From Cordia subcordata (taxonomy: Eukaryota > Streptophyta > Magnoliopsida > Boraginales > Cordiaceae), in assembly GCA_028554755.1 (NCBI GenBank), contig JAPTOF010000007.1, positions 1,458,001 to 1,522,000 on the forward strand: DNA of 64,000 bases, given 5' to 3'. This document shows positions 13,431 through 24,763 of the stretch, one piece after another (position 1 is the stretch's first letter; each line of letters begins with the position of its first letter). The position numbers were made by a program, and so were the translations under genes. Under the pieces are notes generated by a model. The model ran no database searches and was not told the DNA's origin. It was given only the letters and a program-made list of their open reading frames with translations.

Positions 13431-16400
13431 ATGTCGGCAGACACCCCACCGCCGGCGGAGAAGCACGCTAACCCGCCGTCGAGCTCGCGCTCCGTCACCG
13501 AGACGGTGAACGGCTCGCACAAGTTCGTGATCCAGGGATACTCGCTGGCGAAGGGTATGGGCGTCGGAAAACACATCGCCAGCGACAATTTCACCGTCGG
13601 AGGCTACCAGTGGGCGATTTACTTCTACCCGGACGGCAAGAACCCCGAGGATAACTCGACGTACGTGTCGGTGTTCATCGCCCTCGCCAGTGAGGGGACT
13701 GATGTTAGGGCTTTGTTCGAGCTCACCTTGGTGGATCAGAGCGGGAAAGGGAAGCATAAGGTTCATAGTCATTTTGATCGGTCGCTCGAGAGTGGGCCCT
13801 ACACCCTTAAGTACCGCGGCAGCATGTGGTAAATTTTCTTGAAATTTTTTTTGATTTAATTTAATTATTCTTTTGTTTTCTTCTCTTGATGTATTTTTTT
13901 CTTGATAATGTTCGATGAGTTTTTGTAATTTTTGTTTACGTGCATCGTTTAATTAGCTGTGTTACTGGATGAAAAGTGGCAAAATGTGGTTAATTTTTTG
14001 AATTTTATTTAAATATTTCTTGCTGTATGTTGTGGCATTGTTCAATTTATTTTGCTAATTTTGATACGTGAAATTGGCTTTGTTTGTTAATTTCGATAAT
14101 TTATTGTATATGGTTTAACTTATTTGGTTAACTGGCTGTATTATTTGATAGAAAAGTGGGCGCCACACGTGTAAGTACTCTGGTGGGATGCTGTTTATTT
14201 AACCCGGAAAAAATCACAACTCTTTGAGAGTTGATTCTTTTTTGGTGTGTCTTGGGAACTTCTGTTAATAATTTCTTATACATTTTAATTTAAGGGGTTA
14301 ATTGGATGTATAATGTGCTAGAAAGTGGGCCCTACAAGCTAAAATGCTGACGCAACATGTGGTAATTTAATCAACAAATGGAGAAATCAATTTTCTAGGT
14401 AAAATTTAGTAATTTTCTTTTGCTTTATCTTGTGAAAATGTTCAATTTTCTTGTGAATGTTTGGAAATTTCTTGCCAACATGGTTTATTTGGCTGGATTA
14501 TTCAATTTGTGGTTGCTTTCCCTGCCCTTGGGGGGCGTGTTACATTTATAGTTACTGCGGTAGCTTCTGGTGAACTAAACCGATCTACCCTAGGTCTTAT
14601 TATATGAATCTGACAATGCTGCTCATTCTTGTAAATAGCCATCTAGTTTGTTAGCTCAATGCACGTGAAATCTTGTCTAAGAGGTTCTATCTTACTCATG
14701 TTAGCTCCCTTTATAGTGTTAGTCCAGACCTTGTACCTTTTAACAGGTGTCTTTGTAGATTGTGTCCTAACATGGACAACCATCTCAAATAGTTCTCCCT
14801 CATTTATCCTTAATAACTGAGTCTACTAAACTTTCTCATAGCACCTAATTGCTGTTCTCGTCATTTCTTGTTTTGATTCACAAACATCTCAATCCGGATG
14901 GCTTTTTTTTTAAATATATATAATCAAACTGAACCAGTTGGTTTGATTAAGGCTAGGTTTGGTTTTGATTAAACAAAAATGAATCGAGCCTATGTATATA
15001 TATGTCTAGTAGCCTTTCATGCAAAAAAGTGTAAGTTGGTAGGCTCGAACTCAAGACCTTATACTTGTGTTTCTAAGCTTTAACCACTAAATCATAACAC
15101 TGCTCTTGCTTTATGATTACAAACAAATAAAGTTTTATTTCACAAGTTCTGTTTTTCTTACATTTAATGCCCTGGCTCTCTTTATTCTTTAACTCATACC
15201 TATTTTCTCAACACAAGCCACTCTGTTTCACTCTTCAGGAGGTCATGCCATATCTTGTGGACTTATGATGAATTCGTCGATTTTGTATTTGGTTAATTGT
15301 GTTAATTTCTTAGTTTTAATTTTTCCTTTTTGTGTGTGCGTTCGTTAAAGTAAGTCTAGTTGATCTGCTAGTTGGAACTTTTTTTTCCTCGAAATTTTAG
15401 GTGAATTGTTATCTTTTCATTTTCTGACCTTTTTTGATGAAATTTCATTTTTTTAAATAAAAAACCTAACAAAAACCAACGCAGACCATCTTTAGAGATA
15501 TTGGTTTGGTTATTGCAAATGGGTAGAAACCAATTTGTTTGTTTCAAATGAAAATTGACTAGTTCGGTTTGGTTTGGTTTGGTTATTTGAAATAGGTGCA
15601 AAGCAAAGTCAGACAGAACCATGTCCACCACTATTTCCAGTTCTTCTTATACACTCTGCCACTTGATACCTCAAATCATTGGCAGTTTGAACCAAAAAGA
15701 TAATAATTGATCTAATATGGTTAATGTTAAAATGTTCAATTTATGTAATAGAAACTGGAATTATGTACTAGCCTCTAGTGAATTCTGTTTAATTGATTGG
15801 GGTAATTGGTTGTCTAACTTGCTAGGAAATGGGCCTTACATGCGTAAATACCTTGGCACTTGGCAGCGTGCGGTAATTTAACCCAAAGCAGAAGGATTAT
15901 TTTCTTCAAATTGAATTAATTCATTTTTCACTCTCTATTGTGAAAACGTTCAATTTGTCTTGTGAATATTCCTAAATTTCATGGTTCAATTTTTTGAGTT
16001 AATTGGCAGGGTAATCCCATAGAATGTGGGCCTTACACCCCTGAGACCAATTCTAACTGCTTCCCTAAACATTCCGCTTTGCCGAAAAATGGGGAAGGTT
16101 TTTATCATTAAAACAGCTCCAAAATCTCCTTAATATGGTTCCCTAGTTTTTATGGAATCCTCAAAGACAATTTCTGATGTTCAAAATTTTGGGGTTGATA
16201 AAACTATCACTTGAACTTTTCCATGTTAAAAATATGTCCATTGGCTGTTATAGCAGCATACAGGGTGTTGTGGCAAAGGGGTGTGGGTTGGTTGGGAGGT
16301 GGAGAAGAGATACTTTGGTGGATCTTTCTTTTTCCTTTTCTCTTTTTGTTTTTTCGTTTTATTTTGTTTTGTTTTATTTTGTTTTAGGGCTAAATATAAA

Positions 16401-19400
16401 AATTCTTGTGAAGAAATTCAGTTTATATAATTAACTTATTGTAAGTGCTTCTGGTGGATTTTGTTTAATTTATTGGGTTAACTAGCTGTACCATTAGCTC
16501 GAAATTGGGCTCTAAATGTCTAAGTACCATGAGAACTTGCATTTGAGAAAGAGAAAAATGAACTTTTTTCCTGGAAGTTTCTGTTATGCTTGGGGTTTTG
16601 AAAACGTTAAATGTCTTTAGTTGAAATAATTGGACTGCTTTGGTTAATTTAGTGGAATTCTTGTGTGTATGGTTTAACTTATTTGGTTGGTTGGCTGTGT
16701 CATTTGCTAAGAATGGGCCCTATATGCAGTAGCATGTCGTAATTTGAGAAAGAGAAAAATCAATTTTTGAAATTTAAATTAGTTCTTGTGTTAGTTTTGC
16801 TGTAGATATAAAAATTGTAAAGATCTTTTTAGTTGGAAATAATGTTCTGCATTGGGTGAATTGTGTTACTTTCTTGCACATCTTGGTTAATATATTGGGT
16901 TAATTTGCTGTATCATTTGCTGAGAATTGGATCTGACATGTGGCAACCTGATATAATTTGGGAAAGAAAAATATTAACTTTTGGGATTTTATTCTTGGCT
17001 GGATTGTGAAAATGTTCATTAAGCATTTGTCTGAATTGGAAAATGAGTCTGTAATGTAATTTCAGTGTATTTAGGGCTTCTACTTGGCCCCACATGTACC
17101 AAGTGAACTAGGCACTGCAAATAATAGGTTCTGAGAAGTGTGGTCTGCATATGATAGGGTCTAGAGGAGTTTGAGTAGTATTCCTTCTTAACTTATACAA
17201 GGAGGCTTTTCTGTGTGGATATCAAGTGAATTTTAATGCCTTACAGGACCCAAGCTACACATGTCTTCCCCGTCTCCTGAATGAAATTATTTTAACCTAT
17301 TGTTCACCATAACAACCTTGTTAATAATGTGTATAAATTCATATGTATGCAGGGGATACAAGCGTTTCTTTAGGCGTGCTTTGCTAGAAACTTCTGATTA
17401 TCTCAAGGATGATTGCCTGAAAATTAATTGTACTGTGGGAGTTGTGACTTCTGATTTAGATTGTTCAAGTCCACATTCAATTCAAGTCCCCGATTCTGAT
17501 ATCGGAGCACATTTTGGCATGCTTTTGGAAAATATGGAAGGTTCAGATGTCATTTTTGATGTGGCTGGTGAAAAATTTCATGCCCATAAATTGGTATTGG
17601 CTGCTCGTTCTACAATATTTCGATCTGATTTTTTTGATGGAATGGATGGAGATAAGCAGGAAATTGCTGTTACAGGAATCGAACCCAAGGTTTTTAAGGT
17701 GAAAGGCGATTTAGTTTTTTTGTGCTTAGATATTTTTGTCTTTAATTGATTGTTTGATGTACACACATCAATACTGGCATATAACCATGTGTATACATGA
17801 ATTTAATCAAAGAAGATATATTTTCTCTGTTATTTGGGTAATTATCCTTGAGTTGCGGGGTGTGGAACAGGCTATGCTGCACTTTATATATAGAGATACT
17901 CTTCCGGAGGACGAGCTTGTTGCTGCGAACTCTTCTTTAAATTGTGTGGCAGACACACTAACCGCAAAGTTGCTGGCAGCAGCTGATCGATATGATTTGG
18001 CGAGGCTTAGGCGGATGTGTGAATCTTATCTCTGCAAGGACATATCCGTGAACTCTGTTTCACAAATTCTTGCTTTAGCAGACAGTTATCGTGCCACAGA
18101 GTTAAAATCTGTCTGCCTTAGATTTGCTGCTGAAAATCTTGCAGGTACAAGTTCTCTTTGTTCCTTTTTTTTTGCCTTCCTTTCTCCAGTTGTCTAAAGT
18201 TAAAATGAGTTGCTTAGAGATTTAGTCAGATAAAGCTTCCTGTGTGACTCTTTATTCTTCTCCATGACTTTGCTTTTTGGTAGACTTCCCTCTCTTATCT
18301 TTTATGTTTTTGATGAAGCTTGCTTCAACATCTTCAAGAAGGATTTTTTCTTTTCCTTTTATACATTTTCGACAAAATCTTCAGCTCTAGTCTTTGTTTC
18401 ATTCCATATAAGTTAGCAGCATTGAGGTTTAATGCCAAGGGAAAATATTCTCTCTATTATCTCAGGTAATATGTACAATGTAAATTGGAGTGGTTAACTA
18501 GCTAGACCTCAAAATCATTTTAGTGACTAGTTGGAAGAGAAGCAGAAAAATTAGAGAAGTCTTTTATATCTATCTAGGGGTTTATCTTGCTTCTGAGCAC
18601 CTTTGTCTTTCATTTTCTTCTCGGGGATCCTATATTAATAGGGTGTTTGGCTTTGCTTACTTAGGTGCTTATAAGCACCTCAGAAAAAGCTCCCTCTCAC
18701 ATACTTTTTACTATTTGCTGCTTATAAGCACCAAATAAGCAAAGCCAAACACCCTCTAAGTAATGTCCCCAAAAATAGTATGCTTTTTAAGCATTCCAGT
18801 GCAGCATACATGGATGGAATACTAATGAATGAGAAATCTACCTGTAGTTAGCAGCAACTCATAATTCTTGAGTTGAAAAACATATAATCCTTTGTTTCGG
18901 TATAATGGAAATCACTTTACACCATCATTCGTAGAAGGCCTTAGTTTGTATGTTTTTAAACATTCCTGGTCCGTGAATCCTATGTGCTGTTTTTGATGAA
19001 TAAGAAGGTTGGGTTGGGGAAATCTCAAAAGTTTATACATTAGCGACCATTATGTACTGCTACATCACTTTTTGTTTTCAACTTAGCAATCAATAATGAC
19101 GTCTAACAAAAAAGCAATAGTTTTCCAATCATGCCGCATTATCTGCACCTTTATGGAATATTTTTGTCTGAATTTGATTATTTTTATTAAAAAAATTATT
19201 TGTGCATGGAGTGAACAGTTGAGATAGTATTTTGTTTTTCACTTGGCCTTTCAGAATTCTCCAGTATCGTGGAATGTTTCAACAATCGATAGTCAATATC
19301 TGGAGAGATGGAGGAATTTCTTATCGATAGTCAATATCTGGAGAGATGGAGGAATTTCTTTCTCCCTCCATTGCGAAAGTAGACTCCCATATTCCATTTA

Positions 19401-21946
19401 AGAGCATCCCTGAAAGCTTTATGGTTTTGATGGTGACAAGATCATTAAAATGTTCGGTGCTGAATTTGAATAAGATTTTAAGTGTGTCAGGACTTTTTCT
19501 TTCTTTAAGATGAGAGAGGGGGTGGTGTGGAATTTCAAATAGTACCTTTGACCTATGATCTTTCTTGGTATCCTCTTTCTCACTGGTCGAGGCAACTGGT
19601 GAAACTACCGTGCTGATATTTGAAGTAACAACTTCGAGCTGGCCATGGTTTCCTACACCTTATTTATGTGAGCCCCTGCAAAATGTGTTTCAAAGCAAAA
19701 TTTTGATGATGTGCTGTTTTGGTTGACTATGGAAAGAAAATGCTAATTGCTACTGGTCAAACCAACGCAGATCCTTTCTTACTTGGTGGGTCCACTATAT
19801 GACTTTGATGACACCATTTATTCTTATTGAATGTCTTCTTCTCTGTTACCTCTATTCTCACAAGATCTCATTAAGAGTTCTATTCCAATTTATTCTCAGT
19901 CATCCTTTGCTCTTCTTACAGTGTACTACCTCCATATGTTCACACCTTTTGATAGATGCCTTCTCGGTTCATCCCACATGGCCAAACCATCTCAGATGGT
20001 TCTCCCTCATTTTATCCTCAGTTAATTCTGCCTCACTTTTTGAAGAATCATTTGTTTTATAATATTTGTTTTTGAACTAAAGGTCATTGTATAATTGACG
20101 TAGATAGTATACAAGAATGTATAGACAACCTTAGAAGCTTATGTACTTAATCTTGGGGTTGCTCGTTGCACCCCCTTTTCTTGATTATTAATAAAATTTT
20201 ACTTCTCATGGAAAAAAAAAGGGCTGCCTAACTTTTTTCTTGTATAGTCCTTCCTAGTTTTGCCATATTTATCTCAAGTTATTCTCAACACATCTCGACC
20301 ACAAACTTTTCTTGACGTGTTTGTTTTATATGTCAAATCATACAGCAATGCCGGTCTAACGCCAGTATTGTAATACTCCATTTCAACTTAACTGGTATTT
20401 TGTTAACGAGTTCTCTCATCATCCATGCTGCCATATTTGTGGACCGTTGAGGTACTAATTTGTTCATCTTCTTGGACCATAGTACCAAGGTGGTCAAAGT
20501 TTTCCTTTTCATATGTCATTTTAAATCTAATCTTACTGCTAACTCTTTTCCGTGACCTACTCTTGATGATCTTTCTCTTTTAGTATACTCGTCTTTGATC
20601 TGCTTTGTTTAAGTCCTTTGCTTCAAAAGTTTCTTTGTTCATTTTGAAGAAGGATTGATCACGATGTCTATAATGACTGTTGGTTACTTAACGCCATCCT
20701 CCTTTATCTGGGCTCTTGAACAGTAATGTTGGTGATAAAACCCACGGTGGAGTTTTATTCTTTTTAAATAAAAATAAAAAGGTGTGCTGAGGTTCAACCC
20801 ATGTTGCGTCAAAGGTAGCACAAAGTGAAATAGTGACTTAGAAGTCCCGTCTTTGCCTCTACGTACTTAAGGAACCCAACTGATCAATCTGAGGTGGTCC
20901 GAGGCACTATAAAGTCTGGCTTTGGATGAAGAGGCAAGCAAAAGTGGAATAATGTTGTATTACCTCATTTTATGGCTGAGGAACATAGTGCTCTTGGGAC
21001 CAACTGTGACTTTCATTTTTGTTTGTATTATGTACATGAACATGGTGAATGAACTGTGGTCTTGAATGGCAATAATGAACTGGCGTTAGGAAAATAGGGA
21101 TAAGGAGCCTCAAACTGGTGATGAGGTGCATGTATATTTAGAAGTGACATATGATAGACAGAACCACAGATAGCACTGTTAACAACATCCTGAGATGTCT
21201 TTCACTGTTACCATTGTTTCTTAACCAAAAGTCTATGAATTTGCTTGCATTCAGTGATTTACTGCTTGCTTTTTGTTTCATTGTTGCCTTTGCCGACTAA
21301 TTATTACAAATTTACTATGTTGGTGTAGATATTTTCACCTTCAGTCTTGACCCCTGACCTGTCAACAATATTCCTGTTATACTCTTTAATGGTCCTCGGT
21401 GACCTGAGGGCACTTCAGATGAAGCTATGGTTCATTCATGTCTTACAGGATGGTGAAGAAAGGGGCTGGAGGAGAGCCCATTTCTTACTTATGTGAACTT
21501 GAGGCCCTAGTTTTCGGATACATAAAGTTCATTATAAATGTAATAAGCAGTAAATATACAGACAGTGGCATTTTAGATATAAGATTCTCTCTCACTTTAT
21601 TATCTTTGTATAATGGAAGTGGGTTGGGTTGTAAGTGAAGTACTCCAAAGGGGAAAACTTCAAATCTGTATTGTATAATGCATACACATAAAAGTTTCTA
21701 CGTGGAATATGAAGTTAGTTATTGTACTCTCTTGCTCATCCAGTAAATTTTACTGCAGCTGTTATGCGGTCAGATGGCTTTGAGTACCTTAAAGAAAACT
21801 GTGCATCTTTGCAATCAGAGCTTCTAAAGACAGTAGCTGGTTGTGAGGAGGATTGTAGCAGTGGAGGTGGTAAGTCCCGAAGCGTTTGGGCCCAGCTTTC
21901 TGACGGTGGTGATACCAACGGCCGAAGGGTAAGGCAACGGACATGA
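13431..21946 (+). CDS. BTB/POZ and MATH domain-containing protein (BPM family)
   Basis: BPM proteins are substrate adaptors of CUL3 ubiquitin ligases in plants: MATH binds the target and BTB binds CUL3. Exons: 13431-13828, 17353-17698, 17871-18144 and 21759-21946, all GT-AG with matching phases, giving 401 residues as is usual for the family. MATH covers about residues 28-160 ([32 protein letters not shown] across junction 1). BTB starts near residue 195 ([20 protein letters not shown]) and runs into exon 3 ([11 protein letters not shown]), followed by a BACK-like helical part ([20 protein letters not shown]). The tail [20 protein letters not shown] is typical and basic. Exon 1 is far more GC-rich than its surroundings. 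Intron 1 contains decayed copies of the exon 1 end. Which of the six Arabidopsis BPMs is closest was not determined. Confidence 0.95.
13949..16975 (+). repeat. Decayed tandem copies of BPM exon 1 end and 5' splice site
   Basis: The true junction reads GAGTGGGCCCTACACCC...GCATGTG|GTAAATTT (13789-13840). Related blocks lie at about 13949-13998, 14150-14210, 14320-14370, 15821-15880, 16017-16045, 16495-16560, 16705-16760 and 16918-16975. Shared elements are (A)AGTGGGCCCTACA, CTAAGTAC or its remnant, and CATGTGGTAATTT. Most copies are preceded by a TTGGTTAACTGGCTGTATCA-like stretch and GCTAGAA. Spacing is about 160-210 bp where units are adjacent. Confidence 0.8.
15035..15105 (-). repeat. Possible tRNA-derived SINE fragment in BPM intron 1
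   Basis: On the minus strand it reads ATTTAGTGGTTAAAGC (A-box-like), then about 30 bases later GAGTTCGAGCC (B-box-like). Box order and spacing fit a tRNA-like head, but the body is short and no A-tail was fixed. Confidence 0.35.
18641..18754. mobile_element. 114-bp MITE with GGGTGTTTGGCTTTGCTTA ends
   Basis: Starts GGGTGTTTGGCTTTGCTTA and ends with its exact reverse complement, TAAGCAAAGCCAAACACCC. The interior has a second palindrome around GTGCTTATAAGCAC. The flanking 8-mers TATTAATA and TCTAAGTA agree at 6 of 8 positions, which could be an old hAT-type target duplication but is not conclusive. Confidence 0.85.
19285..19360. repeat. Perfect 38-bp tandem duplication
   Basis: ATCGATAGTCAATATCTGG...GGAATTTCTT occurs twice head to tail (19285-19322, 19323-19360) in BPM intron 3. 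Identity of the units implies a recent event. Confidence 0.9.
19800..20219 (+). repeat. Probable LINE 3' end
   Basis: The stretch ends in TTGATTATTAATAAAATTTTACTTCTC and an A-run, the usual end of plant L1-type LINE copies. The text upstream (CCATCTCAGATGGTTCTCCC and related words also at 14780) looks like shared repeat sequence. No reverse transcriptase motif was found. Confidence 0.4.
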
Positions 21947-24200
21947 TTTTAGGTAATAATAGGGAACTAACATCCTGTTGTGTTGTATAAAAAGATCATG
22001 TACTGAGAACCCTTGAACAACAGTAATGGAAAGAAAAATGTGCTATAGCTTTGTTGAATGTCTGTCTTTGTTCGTTTGTGTGGCAGCAGAAAAGTTGCAT
22101 AGCCCTGTACTGTTTTCTGATACCGAAGCCGTGATTCTGGCAGGGCTTATTGTGCATCAACTGGCCTTAAAGAACCTCCATCATGAATTTTGTAACTTCT
22201 CCAAATTGGAGTAGTGTTGTAACTTTCTCTCCAAAAGGAAAAAAACCGGCCTCTTTTGCTTACTTTTTTGCCGTGTGTCGTGTGATATATATATATATAT
22301 ATAACCGTGCATTCGTGCTATTTTGATGAATTTCAGATGGTTCTGATGGGGTTAAATCTGGACTTACAAACCTGGGAATATTTTCATGCATTTGGCTTGT
22401 GTATAGAAATAGCTGATCTGTTTCTATTGTCAATTTGGCATATTGTATATTCTTTGGTAGGAAATTTTCAGCATCATTACGATTCTGTGAAAGAGTATAA
22501 CGTTAGTTTTGTTGTAGTTTACTATCTTTAGATCTCTCACGTAACGTTATATGGTACTCTCTTGGTAGAGCACTGATGAAGGAGTATAAAAATATGAAGG
22601 GGTTAGCAAGATACCATCAAGTTTACAAGCTGTTGAGGCATGAAATGTTCATACCATGCACAAATCAGTTCCTTCGTCCTCTAGGAAGTTCTATAGGTTT
22701 TCCACTAATACTCTTATATGCACACATTTTTTTTTTAAAATAATGAATAATTTAACTTCAAGTAGGACCACATTGAATATGCTAAATTTATCAAATCCCG
22801 TATTTGTGGTGGTGTGTGGTCTAAGTTAGTCAAGGATCTATAAATATTGATGTGTGCTCTAAACCAGCTATGGATTGTCGTCTAAATTGGGAAGTAAATG
22901 GACTTCTAAATGCAGTATTTAGTTAGTGACCCTTTTAGGGTCTTGGCTTGTTACATGAGTCAAAATTTTATATTTATGTATATGAAAAGAAGTATAAATA
23001 TACTAAATGCTCGCTAATGAGTACTACAACTTCAAAAATCTAACATTCTCACGGCATGCGTAAGCTACTAATCCGTTTTTCCCCAAAGAAAGTTCACCAC
23101 CAACCATTGGGACTGTTGGTCACGAGAAATCATTCTTCGTCCCTCCCCCCCCAACCCCTAGAGTATTAGTGTGTATGCCCTTTAAGTTAATTAAATGTAA
23201 TTACTTCAAAAATTTTAATTATATTAATTACTTATATAATGGGTGTTTATTATTTTCGTATACGATTAATATTTGCATTGTGTGAAATTAATCCTTACAA
23301 TTTTTTGAAGAGAAACCAATTCTTAAGTGTAAGAATATGAGCGATGGGTTTCTCTTGGATCGAAAGAATTCTAGAAATGGCCTTTGATTATACGTTAAAC
23401 TAACTAGGGCATTGGTTATATACCGGTAAGATCAACTCTGGTTCTGTCACCTTATTAATATCAGATACTAATTTTTCTTTTCTTCTTCCTTCTTCTTTTT
23501 TTGGTGAAAAGATATTATTGATTAGAATGGTGAAACACGTGTTATACAGATAGATTAGTGAGTACTTGTTGGAGGACAAAGGAGTGAAAAACGACCTACT
23601 CATAGCAAAATTTATGTAATTAATCATTTAACTTAAAGGAGATTAATTTTGATTAGACAATCAAAATTTATCAATTGGTAATCATATTTATTTGGTTCAC
23701 ATGTATATTTCATATCATTTGGATAAACATGATATACTTACCCACAGTTTGTGAAAAATTGAAGGAGATTAATGTTGATTTTAGTGACTATATTTGTAAG
23801 GTCACACAAGGTGGAGATCTTAATCTATTAAATGGAAAGAAGCTTATTTCATTATGTGAATTAATGAAAAAATTATAATGACTAAATTAATTAAATTGGA
23901 CCTAGGTGAGGTGTGAAAAATAGAGATAACGTGTCAAAAATAGAGCTAGCGTGTGACAAAAAGAGCATACGCTTTCTGCAATCTAAAAGCATCGTGAAAA
24001 ACTGTACCTTTACATATGAAACGGCCTAGATTTCAACAACAGAAAACAAGTCACAATAGATGAAGAGGGTGTTTGGCTTTGCTGATTTTGGGTGTTTATA
24101 AACACCTATAAAAAAGCACCTTCTCACATACTTTTTACTATTTAAGTGCTTATAAGCACCAAATAAGCAAAGCCAAACACCCTCGAAACTTGCTAGATAT
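21947..24200. other. Region between BPM and GAMYB (convergent 3' ends)
   Basis: Begins with the BPM 3' UTR and ends near the GAMYB 3' UTR. Contains a (TA)n run near 22286-22303 and a MITE at 24067-24182. Open frames here (22026-22214, 22307-22531, 23675-23878) show no domain, and the first two probably lie in the BPM 3' UTR or just beyond it. Confidence 0.7.
24067..24182. mobile_element. Second copy of the GGGTGTTTGGCTTTGC MITE
   Basis: Starts GGGTGTTTGGCTTTGCTGA and ends TAAGCAAAGCCAAACACCC. It shares with the 18641 copy the interior CTTCTCACATACTTTTTACT and GTGCTTATAAGCACC. The ends can be extended to GAGGG/CCCTC. No convincing target duplication. Confidence 0.85.
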
Positions 24201-24763
24201 AAAAGGCTTCTGACAATCATGTCCTATTGATTTGACAGAGAGTTCTCAAAATTGCTAATAAAACATTGAAAAAAAAAAAAACTCATTCAGATGACATAAA
24301 GCAACAAAAAAGTAATACCATCTCACACAGGGACAGTTCAAGATTTCTCAAGGTTGAAATTATACTTGGTTGTTGAACTTATTCAGCTGCACCTCTGTTT
24401 GGAGCACTACATTAGTGAAACAAGACTTGCTCTGCGTAGCAGCATTACAGGAAAAAGGCAATAACTAGAGATGCTTCCGCGTTCACTCCGTGAAATGACA
24501 TAAATTTGCAGGACTCTGCGCCGAAAAGGAATTGCATCCGACCATGTCCGTGTTTGATGAACGTGTAAACAAATCATAGACCTATTGTATTGTCCTCCAA
24601 CTTCTTTTATATAGAAACAAGAGATTGTTCGGTAGAGGTGCAACAATACAGCAGTCCAAGGAACTTCATATCTGGATCAAATGGATGGAATTATAAAGCT
24701 GGTAAGGCTGATACAAGGTTGAGCTCCTTGCAGTTCCTGCTAAATTGATTACCATGAAGTGCG

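Larger units (their letters stand above)
13829..17352 (+). other. BPM intron 1 (3.5 kb) with repeated exon-1-end sequence
   Basis: Bounded by ATGTG|GTAAAT and TATGCAG|GGGATAC. It contains about eight degraded tandem copies of the last 45 or so bases of exon 1 plus the splice donor. Between copies 2 and 3 (about 14580-15770) lies unrelated AT-rich sequence with a tRNA-like repeat. Confidence 0.85.
18145..21758 (+). other. BPM intron 3 (3.6 kb)
   Basis: Lies between CTTGCAG|GTACAAG and TACTGCAG|CTGTTATG. It holds a short inverted-repeat MITE (18641-18754), a 38-bp tandem duplication (19285-19360) and a probable LINE 3' end (about 19800-20219). The rest was not recognised. Confidence 0.85.

Noticed and set aside
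13371..13772. 133-codon antisense frame over BPM exon 1
   Set aside because: Shadow of a GC-rich exon; the sense strand encodes the MATH domain.
22026..22214. Open frame of 62 codons just after the BPM stop
   Set aside because: Lies where the BPM 3' UTR is expected, has no domain or splice support, and composition is like the UTR.
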